The notes beneath the pieces are model-generated. The model saw nothing but the letters and a program-made list of their open reading frames with translations, did not search any database and was not told the origin of the DNA. DNA of 64,000 bases, from contig NZ_CP115300.1 of assembly GCF_027625935.1 (NCBI RefSeq), forward strand, positions 4,464,001 to 4,528,000, in the 5' to 3' direction. The translations under genes and the position numbers were made by a program. Shown here in pieces: positions 16,697 to 25,392 of this stretch (position 1 is its first letter; every line of letters begins with the position of its first letter). This DNA comes from Streptomyces camelliae (GTDB lineage Bacteria > Actinomycetota > Actinomycetes > Streptomycetales > Streptomycetaceae).

Positions 16697-17479
16697 TCAG
16701 GCCGGCGAGGTGGCCGCTCCGCCGAAGTGGCGGGCGAAGAAGCGGACCGCGCTGTCGGCCTCGAACCGGGGCAGTTCCTTGTGCTTGCCCGTGTTGACGT
16801 GCAGGGTCTTCTCCTTCGAGGCGAAGGCGTCGAACAGCGCGAGGCCGGCCTCGCGCGGGATGTGCTCGTCGTCCCACTGCATGTCGAACTCGATCGGGAT
16901 GGTGATCCGCTCGGCCTGCTCGGCCAGGACGTCGGGCCAGTGCAGGCCGAAGACCGCGGCCGTGATCCTGGGTTCGACCGCCACCAGCGGCACCCCGATC
17001 GCGGTACCCATGTTGATGCCCCAGAAGCCGACCGGCCCGTCGGTGCCGATCTCCGGGAGCTCCTGGAGGGCGTCCAGGGCCGCCTGCCACTCGGGTACGG
17101 CCTGCTCGGCCAGGTGGGCGTTGTAGCGGACGACGATCGGGCCTTCCGGCTCGCCCGCCGCCCGCGCCCGGTACAGCTCGGCGATCTCTTCCTCGTCGTG
17201 CGCCGTGCGCGGCCGGTCGCCGTGACCGGGCGCGTCGAGGACGGCGACGTGGAAGCCGCAGCCCGTCACGAGGAGCTGGGCCCGGCCCGACATCGCCGGA
17301 TGCTTCTTGTGGTTGCCGCCGCCGTGTCCCATCAGGACGAGGGGTGCGCGACCGGCGCCGGAGGCCGGCGACCAGAGGACTCCGGGGACGTCGCCCACGG
17401 TGAAGTCACGCTCGGTCATGCCGTTCGACGACGACTCGGCGGTGAACTGCAGAGAGTGCCGGGAGTGCAGAGAGTGCAT
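16697..17479 (-). CDS. Alpha/beta hydrolase-fold protein with Asn at the nucleophile position
   Basis: A 260-residue dienelactone-hydrolase-like protein. The oxyanion region H-G-G-G-N-H is at about 51-56. The nucleophile elbow reads G-I-N-M-G, where family members usually have G-x-S-x-G; the codon is AAC, one base from AGC. A candidate acid Asp (Q-W-D-D-E-H) and His (G-K-H-K-E) remain. It may therefore be inactive as an esterase or use other chemistry. The start at 17479 has AAAGG upstream. A short open frame with a perfect ribosome site lies 50 bases upstream of the ATG. Confidence 0.8.
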   Translation of the reverse strand: MHSLHSRHSLQFTAESSSNGMTERDFTVGDVPGVLWSPASGAGRAPLVLMGHGGGNHKKHPAMSGRAQLLVTGCGFHVAVLDAPGHGDRPRTAHDEEEIAELYRARAAGEPEGPIVVRYNAHLAEQAVPEWQAALDALQELPEIGTDGPVGFWGINMGTAIGVPLVAVEPRITAAVFGLHWPDVLAEQAERITIPIEFDMQWDDEHIPREAGLALFDAFASKEKTLHVNTGKHKELPRFEADSAVRFFARHFGGAATSPA

Positions 17480-17528
17480 GGTGTTGCCTTTCGGGAGTGC
17501 CTTGTTGGCGAGGCGCTCCCGGCGACAC

Positions 17529-17588
17529 CTATGTCGTTCGCCCGGCCGTGACGGGAAGGGGGAGCACCCACATCGATACAGCGTTCAT
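17529..17588 (-). CDS. Possible 19-residue upstream (leader) ORF
   Basis: ATG at 17588 follows GAGGAGGTGAGACCC, one of the best ribosome sites in the window. It encodes 19 residues, starting M-N-A-V-S-M-W-V-L and rich in Val, Leu, Pro and Thr, to TAG at 17529-17531. It lies between the HTH-TPR gene and the hydrolase, on the same strand. It could be a regulatory leader or a tiny functional peptide; composition alone does not decide. Confidence 0.4.
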   Translation of the reverse strand: MNAVSMWVLPLPVTAGRTT

Positions 17589-17619
17589 GGGTCTCACCTC
17601 CTCGGTCGCGTCACGGACG

Positions 17620-17635
17620 GCTGAAAGCTATCAGC
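17620..17635. promoter_or_regulatory. 16-bp inverted repeat upstream of the leader ORF and hydrolase
   Basis: GCTGA-AAGCTA-TCAGC has perfect 5-bp arms with AGCT in the centre. It lies 32 bases before the leader ORF start and 36 bases after the HTH-TPR gene stop. Its position fits an operator of the hydrolase transcript. Confidence 0.4.
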
Positions 17636-17670
17636 TCGGTGATCATCCCTCCACCCTTTTCCCGCTCTCC

Positions 17671-19014
17671 TCACAACGGCGGCTGCGCCGGTGCCGGGCC
17701 CAGGGTCGTCGTGCCCGGAGCCGTACGGTGGCCGAGGCCGGTGCGGTAGGCGTCCAGGGCCGCCTCGGTGCGGCCCGTGCGGCGGAGCAGGTCGCCCAGG
17801 AGGCGGCACAGGTCGGCCAGGTCGCCGGCCGCGCCCGCGCGTTCCAGGAGGCTGAGGGCGCGGACGTAGTGCTCCTCGGCGGCCTCGGTGTCGCGGGCAT
17901 CCTCGGCGATGATGCCGAGGAGACGGTGGGCCGCGGCGGAGTGCACCGCGCCACGTTCGGAGGAGAAGTCGCCGAGGACCTCCTGGAGCAGGATCGCGGC
18001 CTCCTCCGACTTGCCCCGGCGGTGCAGGACGTCCGCCAGTTCCACCGCCGCCTGGCTGCGGTACAGGGCCGCCCGGGTCTCCGAGAGCATCGTGTGCGCC
18101 TGGCGCAACTCCGCCTCCGCGCGCTCCAGTTCGCCGTTCTGGGCGCAGACGTAGCCGCGCATCCAGTGGCAGTTGGCCAGCTCGGTGCGCAGCCGGAGGC
18201 GGCGGTACAGATCGGCCGCCTTCGCCAGGGAGGCATCGGCCTCGGCGAGGCGGCCCTCGGCGAGCAGGGTACGGGCGACCGAGCGGTGCATCCGGGCGAT
18301 CAGCGCCTGGTCACCGGCCTGCGGGGCGAGCGCGAGGGCGAACTCGGCGGCCTGGGCGGCGCGGGCGTGCGCGCCCATGTCCATGTACGGGCCGATGACG
18401 CTGGCGTAGAGCAGCAGCAGGGCGTCGGGGTCGTGCAGTCCGCCGCGGTTCAGCTCGTCGAGGGTGGACTCCAGCAGGTAGACGGCGTAACGGAGTTCAC
18501 CGGCCAGGTAGTGCGAGACCGCGCGGCCGCGGACGGCCGGCACCCGCACCGGCAGCGACTCGTCGGCCAGGCCGCGCTCGGCCCGCTCGAAGAACTCCCG
18601 CGCCTCCTCCAACTCCCCTGTCTCCAGGGCGCATTCACCCAGGCCCAGCAGCGCGGTCGTCCGCTCGTGGCCCAGCCCGTGCGCCTCGGCCTCCGCGAGC
18701 AGCGACGCGTACTGTACGGCGGCCTCCTCGGCTCTGCCGTCGGCGAGCACCCGCTGGGCCTCGGTGAGCCGCAGGCGCAGGTCGGTGGCGAGGTGGGCGG
18801 GGCGGCCGACGGCCAGTTCCTCGTAGGCCACGCCGAGCCGGCCGGCGATGTGCCGCAGCGCCTCGTCGGAGGCCCGCACCCGGCCCGCCTCCAGGGTGGA
18901 GATGTACGCGGGCGTGTAGGCGGGCTCGGCCAACTGCCGCTGGGTCAGTCCGCGTTCGGTGCGCAGTTGCTGCACGCGCCGCCCGATGATCGTCGGATCG
19001 TCCCGTTCCCGCAT
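17671..19014 (-). CDS. HTH-TPR regulator (XRE domain plus tetratricopeptide repeats)
   Basis: A 447-residue protein. The N-terminal XRE-type HTH (about 8-68) contains L-R-T-E-R-G-L-T-Q-R-Q-L-A and Y-I-S-T-L-E-A-G-R. About eight TPR-like helical pairs follow to about residue 420, with typical A-L-x-x-A and Y-x-x-A-L spacing. This is the layout of peptide-responsive regulators (Rgg/PlcR type) and of several Streptomyces developmental regulators. A short exported peptide is encoded divergently, with a perfect 16-bp palindrome between the two starts. A peptide-sensing role is therefore plausible but not shown. Confidence 0.85.
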   Translation of the reverse strand: MRERDDPTIIGRRVQQLRTERGLTQRQLAEPAYTPAYISTLEAGRVRASDEALRHIAGRLGVAYEELAVGRPAHLATDLRLRLTEAQRVLADGRAEEAAVQYASLLAEAEAHGLGHERTTALLGLGECALETGELEEAREFFERAERGLADESLPVRVPAVRGRAVSHYLAGELRYAVYLLESTLDELNRGGLHDPDALLLLYASVIGPYMDMGAHARAAQAAEFALALAPQAGDQALIARMHRSVARTLLAEGRLAEADASLAKAADLYRRLRLRTELANCHWMRGYVCAQNGELERAEAELRQAHTMLSETRAALYRSQAAVELADVLHRRGKSEEAAILLQEVLGDFSSERGAVHSAAAHRLLGIIAEDARDTEAAEEHYVRALSLLERAGAAGDLADLCRLLGDLLRRTGRTEAALDAYRTGLGHRTAPGTTTLGPAPAQPPL

Positions 19015-19084
19015 CCGCCGTTTCCCCCCAACTCCCCTGGCACCCCTTGCCGTTCGACCCTGGCAGCCCTAGGTTAAACGGCGG

Positions 19085-19100
19085 ATTAAGCGTGCTTAAT
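19085..19100. promoter_or_regulatory. Perfect palindrome ATTAAGC-GT-GCTTAAT between divergent genes
   Basis: Seven-base arms with a two-base centre, in an AT-rich island of an otherwise GC-rich region. It lies between the HTH-TPR gene (start 19014) and the secreted-peptide gene (start 19143). TAACCT, a TANNNT -10 candidate on the minus strand, lies beside it. A binding site for the HTH-TPR protein is the simplest reading. Confidence 0.6.
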
Positions 19101-19142
19101 ACGTTGCTGTTGTGTTCGTCGTTGTCGTGTTGCGAGGTCGCC

Positions 19143-19328
19143 GTGCAAGGACGTACGCCCACCCCCTACGGACGTCCCACCACCAGGTATGCCCGGAGCG
19201 TCGCCGCGGCAGTGCTGGCCGTGGCGGCACTGGTCACAGCGGCGAACGCGGTCCCGGCCCACGCGGACCCGGCCCCGTCCGGCCGGAGCGGTACACAACA
19301 GGCGGCAGCGGCACCCGCACGCCCGTGA
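19143..19328 (+). CDS. Small secreted peptide precursor, divergent from the HTH-TPR regulator
   Basis: A 61-residue precursor starting at GTG 19143 (GAGG at 19134-19137). It has a basic N-region (Y-G-R-P-T-T-R-Y-A-R), a hydrophobic core A-A-A-V-L-A-V-A-A-L, and a signal-peptidase site near A-H-A-D. That leaves a mature peptide of about 20 residues rich in Ala, Pro, Gly and Ser. No Cys is present. Its placement suggests a signal read by, or controlled by, the regulator; this is inference. A longer in-frame start at 19047 overlaps the operator region and is unlikely. Confidence 0.6.
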   Translation: MQGRTPTPYGRPTTRYARSVAAAVLAVAALVTAANAVPAHADPAPSGRSGTQQAAAAPARP

Positions 19329-19351
19329 AAAAAACCGGGCTCAGAACCCGG
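19328..19351 (-). terminator. Rho-independent terminator of the Uma2 gene
   Basis: Minus-strand reading: CCGGG, 7-base loop, CCCGG, then seven U (seven A on the plus strand, 19328-19334). It starts three bases after the Uma2 stop. It is one of few U-tract terminators in the window. Confidence 0.75.
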
Positions 19352-19353
19352 GC

Positions 19354-20016
19354 TCAGAACTCGGCGGTGTCCAGGTCGAAGCCCAGGGGAGCGGGCAGCG
19401 GGACGGTCTGGCCGAGCTTGTACTTGGGTGACTTGGCGTAGTCGTCGCCTGAGGGCTCGGAGTAGACGATGACCTCGGCCTCCTCGCGGTCGATGAGGAG
19501 GTAGACGGGGATGCCGGCGCGGGCGTAGCCGTGGATCTTCTTGTGGCGGTCGCGGTCGCCGGTGCTCTTGGAGGTGACCTCGGCGACGAGGAGCACGCCG
19601 GCCGGGTCGTGCCACTCCTCGTGGTCGTCGAAAGTACCCTTCGCCGCGATCACCAGATCGGGCTCGACGTGACCGGTGTCGGATGAGCCGGGGACGTTGA
19701 GGCCAATGCCGGTGTAGTTGCGCAACGATCGATCATGGCGCCGCTCCGCCACCTGGTCGATGACCTCCGACACAATCTCCTCGTGCTCCCCGTTGGCCGG
19801 TGGCGTCACGCAGATCTCCCCCTCGATCAACTCCACGCGCCAGCCCCTGGGAGCCGTCGCACTGAAGAGCTCGAAGACCTGTTCCACGCTCGCCCCCTCG
19901 TAGGTGGGCTCGCCGCCGTCGGCGTCACTGTCGCCGTCGGGATCGTCGTACGGGCCGTGAATGGCCTCGCCCTGGTACCCGGGCATGATGATCGGCTCCG
20001 CCTCAGCCGTCGCCAT
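19354..20016 (-). CDS. Uma2-family (DUF820) endonuclease-like protein
   Basis: A 220-residue protein with an acidic N-terminal extension (about 1-40) and a Uma2 domain. Visible motifs are E-L-I-E-G-E-I, V-E-P-D-L-V-I, L-L-V-A-E-V-T-S-K-S-T, D-R-D-R-H-K-K, and A-G-I-P-V-Y-L-L-I-D. Together these form the PD-(D/E)XK restriction-like core. These genes are numerous in actinobacteria and cyanobacteria and their role is unsettled. GAGGGAGG precedes the ATG, and the terminator at 19328-19351 follows the stop. Confidence 0.88.
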   Translation of the reverse strand: MATAEAEPIIMPGYQGEAIHGPYDDPDGDSDADGGEPTYEGASVEQVFELFSATAPRGWRVELIEGEICVTPPANGEHEEIVSEVIDQVAERRHDRSLRNYTGIGLNVPGSSDTGHVEPDLVIAAKGTFDDHEEWHDPAGVLLVAEVTSKSTGDRDRHKKIHGYARAGIPVYLLIDREEAEVIVYSEPSGDDYAKSPKYKLGQTVPLPAPLGFDLDTAEF

Positions 20017-20304
20017 GACAGACCTCCCTCGCTCAGCGCGACCCTCTCAGCGTAGACGGGAAGCGCGGACATCGAACCTGGAGCCATCCACTCGAACGAG
20101 TGTGCTGTTACGTTTCCGCGCCTCCGAGGTGAACCCCACCGACGGGTGTGCGACGGCACAGCGACGGGCGGATGAATGATGCCGCGGATGCGGGCCGGGC
20201 AATTGATCGGCCCCGGGGGACGGGTGTCCGAACAACTCCTCGGTGGCCAATCTCGGTGTCAGACGCCGGGCACATGCTGCCGGCGCACAACCAGGAGAAC
20301 GTTC

Positions 20305-20991
20305 ATGAAGCTGACGAGGCTGAAGAAGATGAGCTCGACGAAGCGCGCGTGGATGGCGGGGCTGACACTGGCGCTGGCCCCGATGGTGGTGATGGCCTCC
20401 CCCGGCGTCGCCTCGGCGAGCAGCCAGGAATGCCTGGGGAATTCGTCCACCCCCGCGAACGCCGATATCGCCGGCAACTGGTCGACCCAGCACCAGACGC
20501 GGTCGGTGACCGTGCAGCAGGCGCGCAACACCTGGCAGGACTGGGTGTGGCGGGGTGACCTGAACCACCTCACGTACCAGTGCCCCTGGAACGTTCCCAG
20601 CTGCACCTACGCGTGGTCGAAGTCGAAGACGACGGGCTGGAAGTGGTCGGTCGGCCTCAACGTCAAGGTCCCGAGCGCGTTCAGCAAGGCGGTGAGCGAG
20701 CTCGCCGCACTCACCGCCGGGTACGAGCGCAACGGCTCCACCACCACCTCGTTCACCTGGCAGATCACCATGAAGCCGGGGCAGAAGGCCGCGCCGATCC
20801 AGGTCGTGGAGCGCCGCTGGACGCAGGGCGTCTACGTCGGCGTCTACCACTCCACCGGCAAGTCCTGCCTGCCGACCACGACCGACATCAAGGCCAGGCC
20901 GCACGAGTACGTCTGGTCCCCGAACGAGCGGTGGGGTCGCTGGACGACCAACGTGGCCGTCAGCGACTACGGGACCTACCACGTCTGGTGA
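20305..20991 (+). CDS. Secreted protein of unknown function
   Basis: A 228-residue protein starting at ATG 20305, 7 bases after AGGAG. The N-terminal segment has a long basic n-region, a hydrophobic core W-M-A-G-L-T-L-A-L-A-P-M-V-V-M-A, and cleavage near A-S-A-S. The mature part is rich in Trp, Thr and Ser with alternating polar/hydrophobic beta-like segments and four Cys, probably two disulfides (C-L-G-N, Q-C-P-W-N-V-P-S-C, K-S-C-L-P). I recognise no family. The pattern around K-P-G-Q-K-A-A-P-I-Q-V-V recalls beta-sheet pore-formers only loosely. A lipoprotein gene follows after 45 bases, possibly co-transcribed. Confidence 0.75.
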   Translation: MKLTRLKKMSSTKRAWMAGLTLALAPMVVMASPGVASASSQECLGNSSTPANADIAGNWSTQHQTRSVTVQQARNTWQDWVWRGDLNHLTYQCPWNVPSCTYAWSKSKTTGWKWSVGLNVKVPSAFSKAVSELAALTAGYERNGSTTTSFTWQITMKPGQKAAPIQVVERRWTQGVYVGVYHSTGKSCLPTTTDIKARPHEYVWSPNERWGRWTTNVAVSDYGTYHVW

Positions 20992-21036
20992 CCCCGCCGG
21001 CTACCGAACCAACCCGATGAAACAGGAATTGATCCC

Positions 21037-21669
21037 ATGATGGTGCGTCGTCTCTCCCGTTCCGCCGCCGGTTCGGTCGCGGTGCTCGCATGCGGTCTGC
21101 TGACCGCATGCGGCCCCACCACCCACTCCACGGCCTCGGCCGGCGGTGGCTCCACCGCTCCCGTCGCCGGCACCGCCTCGCCCGGTGCGGTGAAGACGCT
21201 GCCACCGTCCCGCCTGTGCACCGTCCTGACCGAGGACGTGGCCAAGCGGGTCGTCACAGACGCCCGGTTCACGGCCCAGGTCGGCCCCGACAAGGGTGCC
21301 GCCCCGGACGTCTGCAGCTACGCCGGCGCCGACGGGAGGTCGATGCTGTCGCTCACCCCGGCCTCCCGCACTTACGACGCCGAGTTGTCCGCCGCCCACG
21401 GCCTGCGCGCGAACCCGGCCCCGGCCGGGATGAGCGACGTGCGGATCGACCCGGTGAGCGGCCTGGGCCGGCAGGCCTTCAGGGAGTCCGCCCATCAGTC
21501 ACAGGAGCAGCAGCAGATCACCTTCGTCGTGTGGAACGCGGGCGCCCGGACCTGGGTGCTGACCTACGCGACCGCGGCGCCCGGCTCGACCGCGCCGACG
21601 GCCGTGCCGGACGACAAGGCGGTCCAGCTGGCCCGGTCCCTCACCGCGAAACTGCCCACCGGCCGGTGA
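21037..21669 (+). CDS. DUF3558-type lipoprotein
   Basis: A 210-residue precursor with a clear lipobox L-L-T-A-C (Cys about residue 25), so it is anchored outside the membrane. A Gly/Ser/Thr linker leads into a domain with L-C-T-V-L-T-E-D-V-A-K-R-V and D-V-C-S-Y, the paired Cys expected of DUF3558-like lipoproteins. AGGA lies about a dozen bases before the first of two adjacent ATGs (21037 and 21040). It lies behind the secreted protein gene and meets the nSTAND gene end to end. Confidence 0.78.
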   Translation: MMVRRLSRSAAGSVAVLACGLLTACGPTTHSTASAGGGSTAPVAGTASPGAVKTLPPSRLCTVLTEDVAKRVVTDARFTAQVGPDKGAAPDVCSYAGADGRSMLSLTPASRTYDAELSAAHGLRANPAPAGMSDVRIDPVSGLGRQAFRESAHQSQEQQQITFVVWNAGARTWVLTYATAAPGSTAPTAVPDDKAVQLARSLTAKLPTGR

Positions 21670-24600
21670 TCACGCGCCCGGTCCGCAGACCGGACGGTAC
21701 GGCGCGTCCGGCACGTACGTCCGCCACTGCTCCCGCGTCAGTCCCGTGCCCCCGGCCCGTGCGCACACCCGCGCAAGGGCCCGGCCGGGATCGACGACGT
21801 AACCCTGGAGCGGGACGTGCGCGCTGCCCGCATACAGGGTCGTGCCGTCGGGGCTGAAGGCCACCGAGTCGATCTCCTCGCCCGGTGTGGTCAGTTCGCC
21901 GCCCAGGCGCTGCTGGGTGGCCACGTCCCACAGCTGGAGGCCGCCCGTGTTGCCGGCGACCGCGAGGGTGTGGCCGTCGGGGCTGAAGGCGAGGGCGCTG
22001 ACGCCCTCCGGGTCGATGCCGAGGGGGCGGGGGAAGACGTTGCGCAGGATGCCCAGGCGGCGCCCGAGCCGTCCGTCCCACAGGGCGACCCGGCCCGTCT
22101 GGTCGCCGGCCGCGAACAGGGAGCCGTCGGCGGCGAACGCCAGCGCGCCGACCTCGTCGCCCTGCACCAGGTCGTGCGCGGCGGCCCGGCCGGAGGGCAG
22201 CCGGGCGAGGCGGCCGTCGCCGACCAGCAGGGAGCCGTCCGGGCGGACGGCCAGGTGGCCGGCGGTCACGCCGGTGAGCACGGTCGTACGACGCTTACGG
22301 CCGGTGTCCCACACCTCGTCCGCCGCGTCGCCCGTGTCGGTGTTGCGGGCGGCGACCAGGGTGCGGCCCCGCGGACCGAGCACCATGCCGATGACCGCGC
22401 CGCCGGGCAGGTCCAGCGAGGTCACGGCCCGTGCGCGCGGCACGTCCCAGACCGTGAACGGCTGGTGCACCGCATCCCGGCCGGGCGCCGAGACCCCGTA
22501 GACGAACCGGGTGCCGTCGGGGCTGAACGCCTGAAGGGGCAGGGTGTCGCCGGGCACCACGGGCAGGGCGGGGTCGGCCGAGACGGGCACGGGTACGGGT
22601 ACGGGAGGCAGGGTGCGCAGGACGTGGTCGTCCGCGGTCGCCTTCAGGCGGAACACGTAGTGGTCGCCGGTGCGCTGCGCGGTGGCGTAGGTGCGGCCGT
22701 CGGGGCTGAGCGTGACGTCGTCCAGCGCGCCGGGACTCCAGGCGGAGGTGACGGCCGGCCCCAGGTCGAGGGTGTGGACGGTGCCGCCCTCCAGGTAGCG
22801 CAGGGTGCGGCCGTCCGGGTCCCAGTGCAGGCCACCGTAGAGGTACTGGTTGTTCAGCGAGTGCCGCAGGACGGGCTCCTCGGCGGACGTGAGCCGCCAC
22901 AGCCGGATCTCCCCGCGGTCGGCCGTCGCGATGAAGGCGCCGTCCGGGCTGAAGGACATGTACTGCGCGGTGGAGGCGTGCAGATCGGCGATCTGCCTGC
23001 CGGTCGTGGTGTCCCAGACGAGCACTCGGCTGCCGTCGGTGGCGGCCAGCCGGCCGGCGCCCAGCGCGAGGAGGGCGGTGTCCGCGTCGCAGACACGTTT
23101 CTGCTGCCAGGCGCCGGGCAGGGCGCGGCGGGTGGCGGTGTCCCACAGCTGCGGGGCCTGTCCGGCGGGGCAGACGGCGGCCCGGCGGCCGTCCGCGCTC
23201 AGCGCGGTCACGGCCACGTTCGGGGCCCGGGTCTCGAACCGCACCCGGCCGTCCGTGACCGAGCGGAGCCGTACCCGGTCCCCCTCGGCGACCAGCACCG
23301 CGCGTCCGTCGCCGGAGAAGTGCGGGTCGTCGCTCTGCAACGGCGTGGCGCCGCCGGTCCAGCGGCCGGTGGCCGTGTCCCACAGCCGCATTCCGCCGTC
23401 GACGGCTACGGCGACCACCCGGCCGTCCGCGCCGACGTCGGTGGCGGTGCCCGACGACAGCCGGCCCGTGCCGATGCGGCGGTGGGCGGTCACGTCCCAG
23501 GTGCTCCAGGTGGTCCCGCTGGAACTGAGCAGGATGCGACCGCCGTGGGCGAGGGCGCGCCGGGGGCCGTCGCCGGGCGCGGGGTCGGTGAAGGTGTCCG
23601 TCTCCGGCTGGGCGAGGGAGCCGAGCAGGCCCTGGCGGCTCTCGGGCAGCTCGGCGATGCGCCAGGCGGCCGCGCCGAGCAGCAGCGCGGTGCGGGGGTC
23701 GGTGGTGCGCAGCGCGTCGGCGACGTCGGCGACCCGGCGGGCCGCGTCCTGGGTACGCCGGCGCTGGTTCTCGTCGGCGGCGCGGCAGACCGCGAAGGTC
23801 GTCACTAGGGCCACGGCCAGGACGGCGGACAGTGACACGGTCAGGATCCGGTGTCTGCGCACGATACGGGAGGCAGCCCGGTACTCCGCCTCGCGGGCGT
23901 CCAGGGCGGCGGTGAGGAAGGCCCGCTCGGGCACGGTGAGCGCGGGGTCGTCGCGGTGGTCGGGGAAGAGTTCCTCGGCGCGGGCCAGGCGCGTGCCCCG
24001 GTACAGGGCGCCCGGGTCGCGGTCGTGCTCCACCCAGGTACGGGCCGCGTCCGCGAGCATCCGGTGGTGGCGCAGCCGCTCCCGGTCCTCCTCGATCCAG
24101 TCGTGCAGCCGGGGCCAGCAGGTGATGAGCGCCTCGTGGGCGAGCTGGACGCCGTCCTCGTCGGCGGTCAGCAGCCGGGCGCCGGTCAGCCGCTCCACCA
24201 CGGCTGGCGCGTCCGGGTCCGCCCATGTGTCCAGTTCGGCGCGGGTGAGGGGGCGGCGGGTGTCGGGGGTGCCTTGGCCCGGTTCGACCATCCGCAGCAG
24301 CAGATGCCGGGCGGCGCGGGCCTGGCCCGGCGACAGACCGCCGTAGACCTCCTCGGCGGTCGCCGCGATGGCGCCGCGCACCCCGCCGGCCGCCTCGTAT
24401 CCGGCGAGGGTGAGCATGCGGCCCTTGCGGCGGCGCCAGGTCTCCAGGAGGACGTGCGAGAGCATCGGCAGGCCGCCGGGCTCGTCCAGCACCTCGTCCA
24501 CCAGCCGGGAGGTCAGCGTCCGCTCCACGAGACACCCGGCCGCCTGGGCGGGTCCGACCACCGCCTCGCGCAGCTCGTCCGCGCTCATCGGGCCGAGCAG

Positions 24601-25392
24601 CAGTGCCGCGCCGCTCAGGGCGTCCGCCAGGCCCCGGTGCTCGGCGCAGCGGGCGAAGAAGTCGGCGCGTACGGCGACCAGCACGCGCAGCCGGACGGCC
24701 GGGTCGCGGGCGGCGAGCAGCAGGTCGAGGAAACGGGCGCGCTCGCGCGGATCGCGGCAGAGGGTGAAGACCTCCTCGAACTGGTCCACCACGACCCAGC
24801 TCTCCGGCTCGTCCCCGGCCGGGGCGAGGAGGTGGCCGTAGGTCGTGGCGGGCGTCGGCCCCGGGGTGAGGATCCGCAGGCGGGCGGGATGGCCGCGCGC
24901 CGCGATCTCCTCCCGCAGCCGCGGGATCAGCCCGGCCCGCAGCAGGGACGACTTGCCGCTGCCGGAGGGACCGAACAGCACCGCGAACCGGTTCTCGCAC
25001 ACCAGTTCCCCGACCTCCGCGACCACCCGGTCCCGGCCGAAGAACAGGTGCCGGTCGCCCGGCTCGAACCGGGCGAGCCCGCGATAGGGGGCGGGCGTGT
25101 CCCCGGCGCCCTCGGCGGGGGCCCGGTCCGTTTCCTGCCCGGCCTCCTTCCAGCGCAGCTGCCACTCCTCCGGATCGCCCCCGCAGGCGCGGACATACTC
25201 CTGGACGACGGAGAGGGAGGGCAGCCGTTCACCGGCAGCGGCCTGGGACAGCGTGGTCGCCGAGAAACCCGCCGCCTTCGCCATCGTCCGGTACGAGGGA
25301 TTCCCGGCGGCCTTACGCAGTTCCCTCAGCTCATGGGCGAACCGCTGCACGGGACCGGCCGCCGGGTTCAAGGGTCTCTCGGGACGCCCCAT
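21670..25392 (-). CDS. XRE-nSTAND-transmembrane-WD40 signalling protein
   Basis: A 1240-residue multidomain protein. An XRE-like HTH (about 15-75) contains T-M-A-K-A-A-G-F-S-A-T-T-L-S. An nSTAND NTPase (about 105-470) has Walker A G-P-S-G-S-G-K-S-S and Walker B V-V-V-D-Q-F-E-E-V-F. One membrane helix (about 515-537) follows, then a WD40-type propeller to the C-terminus with repeated S-P-D-G-x-x-x-A motifs and L-W-D-T/V ends. Such STAND proteins are proposed sensors or scaffolds, and relatives act in antiphage or developmental signalling. Start 25392 has GAGAGGG upstream. It is full-length for the architecture. Confidence 0.88.
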   Translation of the reverse strand: MGRPERPLNPAAGPVQRFAHELRELRKAAGNPSYRTMAKAAGFSATTLSQAAAGERLPSLSVVQEYVRACGGDPEEWQLRWKEAGQETDRAPAEGAGDTPAPYRGLARFEPGDRHLFFGRDRVVAEVGELVCENRFAVLFGPSGSGKSSLLRAGLIPRLREEIAARGHPARLRILTPGPTPATTYGHLLAPAGDEPESWVVVDQFEEVFTLCRDPRERARFLDLLLAARDPAVRLRVLVAVRADFFARCAEHRGLADALSGAALLLGPMSADELREAVVGPAQAAGCLVERTLTSRLVDEVLDEPGGLPMLSHVLLETWRRRKGRMLTLAGYEAAGGVRGAIAATAEEVYGGLSPGQARAARHLLLRMVEPGQGTPDTRRPLTRAELDTWADPDAPAVVERLTGARLLTADEDGVQLAHEALITCWPRLHDWIEEDRERLRHHRMLADAARTWVEHDRDPGALYRGTRLARAEELFPDHRDDPALTVPERAFLTAALDAREAEYRAASRIVRRHRILTVSLSAVLAVALVTTFAVCRAADENQRRRTQDAARRVADVADALRTTDPRTALLLGAAAWRIAELPESRQGLLGSLAQPETDTFTDPAPGDGPRRALAHGGRILLSSSGTTWSTWDVTAHRRIGTGRLSSGTATDVGADGRVVAVAVDGGMRLWDTATGRWTGGATPLQSDDPHFSGDGRAVLVAEGDRVRLRSVTDGRVRFETRAPNVAVTALSADGRRAAVCPAGQAPQLWDTATRRALPGAWQQKRVCDADTALLALGAGRLAATDGSRVLVWDTTTGRQIADLHASTAQYMSFSPDGAFIATADRGEIRLWRLTSAEEPVLRHSLNNQYLYGGLHWDPDGRTLRYLEGGTVHTLDLGPAVTSAWSPGALDDVTLSPDGRTYATAQRTGDHYVFRLKATADDHVLRTLPPVPVPVPVSADPALPVVPGDTLPLQAFSPDGTRFVYGVSAPGRDAVHQPFTVWDVPRARAVTSLDLPGGAVIGMVLGPRGRTLVAARNTDTGDAADEVWDTGRKRRTTVLTGVTAGHLAVRPDGSLLVGDGRLARLPSGRAAAHDLVQGDEVGALAFAADGSLFAAGDQTGRVALWDGRLGRRLGILRNVFPRPLGIDPEGVSALAFSPDGHTLAVAGNTGGLQLWDVATQQRLGGELTTPGEEIDSVAFSPDGTTLYAGSAHVPLQGYVVDPGRALARVCARAGGTGLTREQWRTYVPDAPYRPVCGPGA

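Noticed and set aside
20017..20304. Possible small gene between the Uma2 and secreted-protein genes
   Set aside because: Open frames exist but none has a plausible start and composition; I see only a promoter-length gap.
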